In this document: piece after piece, positions 13,230 through 14,500 of the stretch
Layout: each line of letters opens with the position of its first letter
How positions within the stretch are numbered: position 1 is the stretch's first letter
Assembly (NCBI GenBank): GCA_020721025.1
Contig: DYNO01000026.1
Span: forward strand, 1-14,500
DNA length: 14,500 nucleotides
Reading direction: 5' to 3'
From: Thiomargarita sp.
Lineage (GTDB): Bacteria; Pseudomonadota; Gammaproteobacteria; Beggiatoales; Beggiatoaceae
Position numbers and translations under genes: made by a program
The notes under the pieces: generated by a model
What the model saw: only the letters and a program-made list of their open reading frames with translations
Told to the model about the DNA's origin: nothing
Database searches by the model: none

Positions 13230-14486
13230 ATGGACTTAACACATTACATGCAAGAAGTGGGGCAAAATGCCCGTCGTGCTTCTCACCTGTTGGCACGCAC
13301 CGCCACGCAACAAAAAAATCAAGCTCTTCAAGCCATTGCTGACGAACTTGAAAACCAACGGGCGACTTTAATTGCAGCAAATCAACAAGATTTAACCGCG
13401 GGCAAAGCCAATGGATTGGATGCGGCAATGCTTGACCGATTGACATTAAACGATAAAGTATTGAATTCTATGATAGAAGGGATACGCCAAGTGATCGCGC
13501 TGGCAGACCCTATCGGCGAAATTTCTGATTTAAAATACCGTCCCTCTGGCATTCAAGTGGGCAAAATGCGCGTCCCCCTCGGCGTAGTTGGGATTATTTA
13601 CGAATCGCGTCCCAATGTCACAATTGACGCAGCAGCTTTGTGTCTAAAATCGGGCAATGCGTGTATTTTACGGGGCGGCTCAGAATCTATTCATTCCAAT
13701 CAAGCCATTGCACAATGTATTCAGCGGGGCTTAAACAACGCCGGTTTGCCAGAAACTGCGGTGCAAGTGATTCAAACAACAGATCGGGCAGCGGTGGGAC
13801 AATTAATCCAGATGGCTGAATATGTTGATGTTATCATCCCGCGCGGTGGAAAAAGTTTGATCGAACGCATCAGTCGTGAAGCCAGAATTCCGGTGATAAA
13901 ACATCTGGATGGAATTTGTCATGTTTACATCGACGATAAAGCGGACATGCAAAAAGCCATTGACATTGCGTATAATGCCAAAACCCATCGTTATGGCGTG
14001 TGTAATGCGATGGAAACTTTGCTTGTGGCGGAGGCAATTGCGCCCCATATTTTGCCCAAATTAGCGACGTTGTATCAAGAAAAAGGTGTAGAATTACGAG
14101 GTTGTGAAAAAACGCTGACGATTTTACCCCAGATTGTGGCAGCGACAGAAGAAGATTGGAAAACCGAATATCTTGCCGCCATTTTAGCCATTCGTATCGT
14201 GCCAGATGTTGACGCAGCGATTCGCCATATTTGCGATTACAGTTCACAACATACGGATAGTATTGTCACGGAAGATTGGACACGGGCAATGCGATTTTTG
14301 CGAGAAGTCGATTCCAGTTCCGTCATGGTCAATGCGTCCACTCGTTTCGCCGACGGGTTTGAATACGGTTTGGGTGCGGAAATCGGCATCAGTACCGACA
14401 AATTTCATGCGCGTGGGCCGGTCGGATTGGAAGGTTTAACTTCTCAAAAATTCATTGTGTTAGGCAACGGACAGGTGCGCGTTTAA
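13230..14486 (+). CDS. proA: Gamma-glutamyl phosphate reductase
   Basis: A 418-residue NADPH-dependent reductase that turns glutamate 5-phosphate into glutamate 5-semialdehyde, the second step of proline synthesis. Length and start match the family (E. coli ProA is 417). RVPLGVVGIIYESRPNVT carries the nucleotide-binding region, LKSGNACILRGGSES follows, and the catalytic cysteine is Cys258 in Gly-Val-Cys-Asn-Ala-Met-Glu-Thr. The C-terminal block SSSVMVNASTRFADGFEYG is intact. proB is not adjacent. A possible weak promoter lies upstream (TTGATA at 13163, 17 bp, TTGAAT at 13186). The ATG has no Shine-Dalgarno. The last 14 bases of the window after the stop hold nothing identifiable. Confidence 0.97.
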   Translation: MDLTHYMQEVGQNARRASHLLARTATQQKNQALQAIADELENQRATLIAANQQDLTAGKANGLDAAMLDRLTLNDKVLNSMIEGIRQVIALADPIGEISDLKYRPSGIQVGKMRVPLGVVGIIYESRPNVTIDAAALCLKSGNACILRGGSESIHSNQAIAQCIQRGLNNAGLPETAVQVIQTTDRAAVGQLIQMAEYVDVIIPRGGKSLIERISREARIPVIKHLDGICHVYIDDKADMQKAIDIAYNAKTHRYGVCNAMETLLVAEAIAPHILPKLATLYQEKGVELRGCEKTLTILPQIVAATEEDWKTEYLAAILAIRIVPDVDAAIRHICDYSSQHTDSIVTEDWTRAMRFLREVDSSSVMVNASTRFADGFEYGLGAEIGISTDKFHARGPVGLEGLTSQKFIVLGNGQVRV

Positions 14487-14500
14487 ATTAATATTTTTTG

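Noticed and set aside
1..14500. CRISPR arrays, tRNA or rRNA genes
   Set aside because: No regularly spaced repeats and no cloverleaf or rRNA sequence were found; a GGTTCAAAT stretch near 5613 lacks flanking tRNA stems.

Overview
The window looks like chromosome of a sulfur-oxidising gammaproteobacterium. A Beggiatoaceae/Thiotrichales-type host is my best guess: AT-leaning base composition, reverse-type Dsr sulfur-oxidation genes, a WD40-repeat protein, and many small interspersed repeats beside ordinary gammaproteobacterial housekeeping genes. This is inferred from protein signatures only; no database was searched.

Layout. 1-272 holds the 3' end of a TnpB (IS605-type) gene and the region after it. 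273-2681 (+) is a tight pair, dsrL-dsrJ: the flavin/iron-sulfur NAD(P)H:acceptor oxidoreductase of the reverse Dsr pathway and the triheme cytochrome of the DsrMKJOP membrane complex. The usual next genes dsrO and dsrP are absent. Instead there is a 580-bp non-coding stretch with a near-consensus promoter, several hairpins (candidate ncRNA) and a 79-bp MITE-like palindrome. 3264-5389 (-) is a DUF4845-rnc-era operon; the rnc-era gap encodes a 17-bp hairpin. 5804-8194 (+) holds pyrB and a CbiA/CobB-family amidotransferase that I favour as dsrN, the siroheme amidase of the Dsr pathway. 8210-8824 (-) is scpB. 8903-9889 (+) is pseB. 10078-10926 (-) is a D-amino-acid aminotransferase. 11034-11999 (-) is a four-blade WD40 protein with an unrecognised N-terminal domain. 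12353-13015 (+) is an exported NTF2-like protein lying between two diverged inverted repeats. 13230-14486 (+) is proA.

How the genes fit together. DsrL, DsrJ and the probable DsrN belong to one pathway, oxidation of stored sulfur through reverse dissimilatory sulfite reductase: electron transfer from DsrAB to NAD+, the membrane redox complex, and siroheme amide cofactor synthesis. Here they are scattered among housekeeping genes, which suggests that a standard dsr operon has been broken up. The RNase III-Era pair handles rRNA processing and ribosome assembly. pyrB, proA, dat and scpB are single housekeeping genes.

Most notable unexplained structure: (i) the orphan promoter and structured transcript after dsrJ; (ii) the rnc-era intercistronic hairpin, fully paired only in the sense-strand RNA; (iii) roughly 80-100 bp imperfect inverted repeats that bracket the exported-protein gene.
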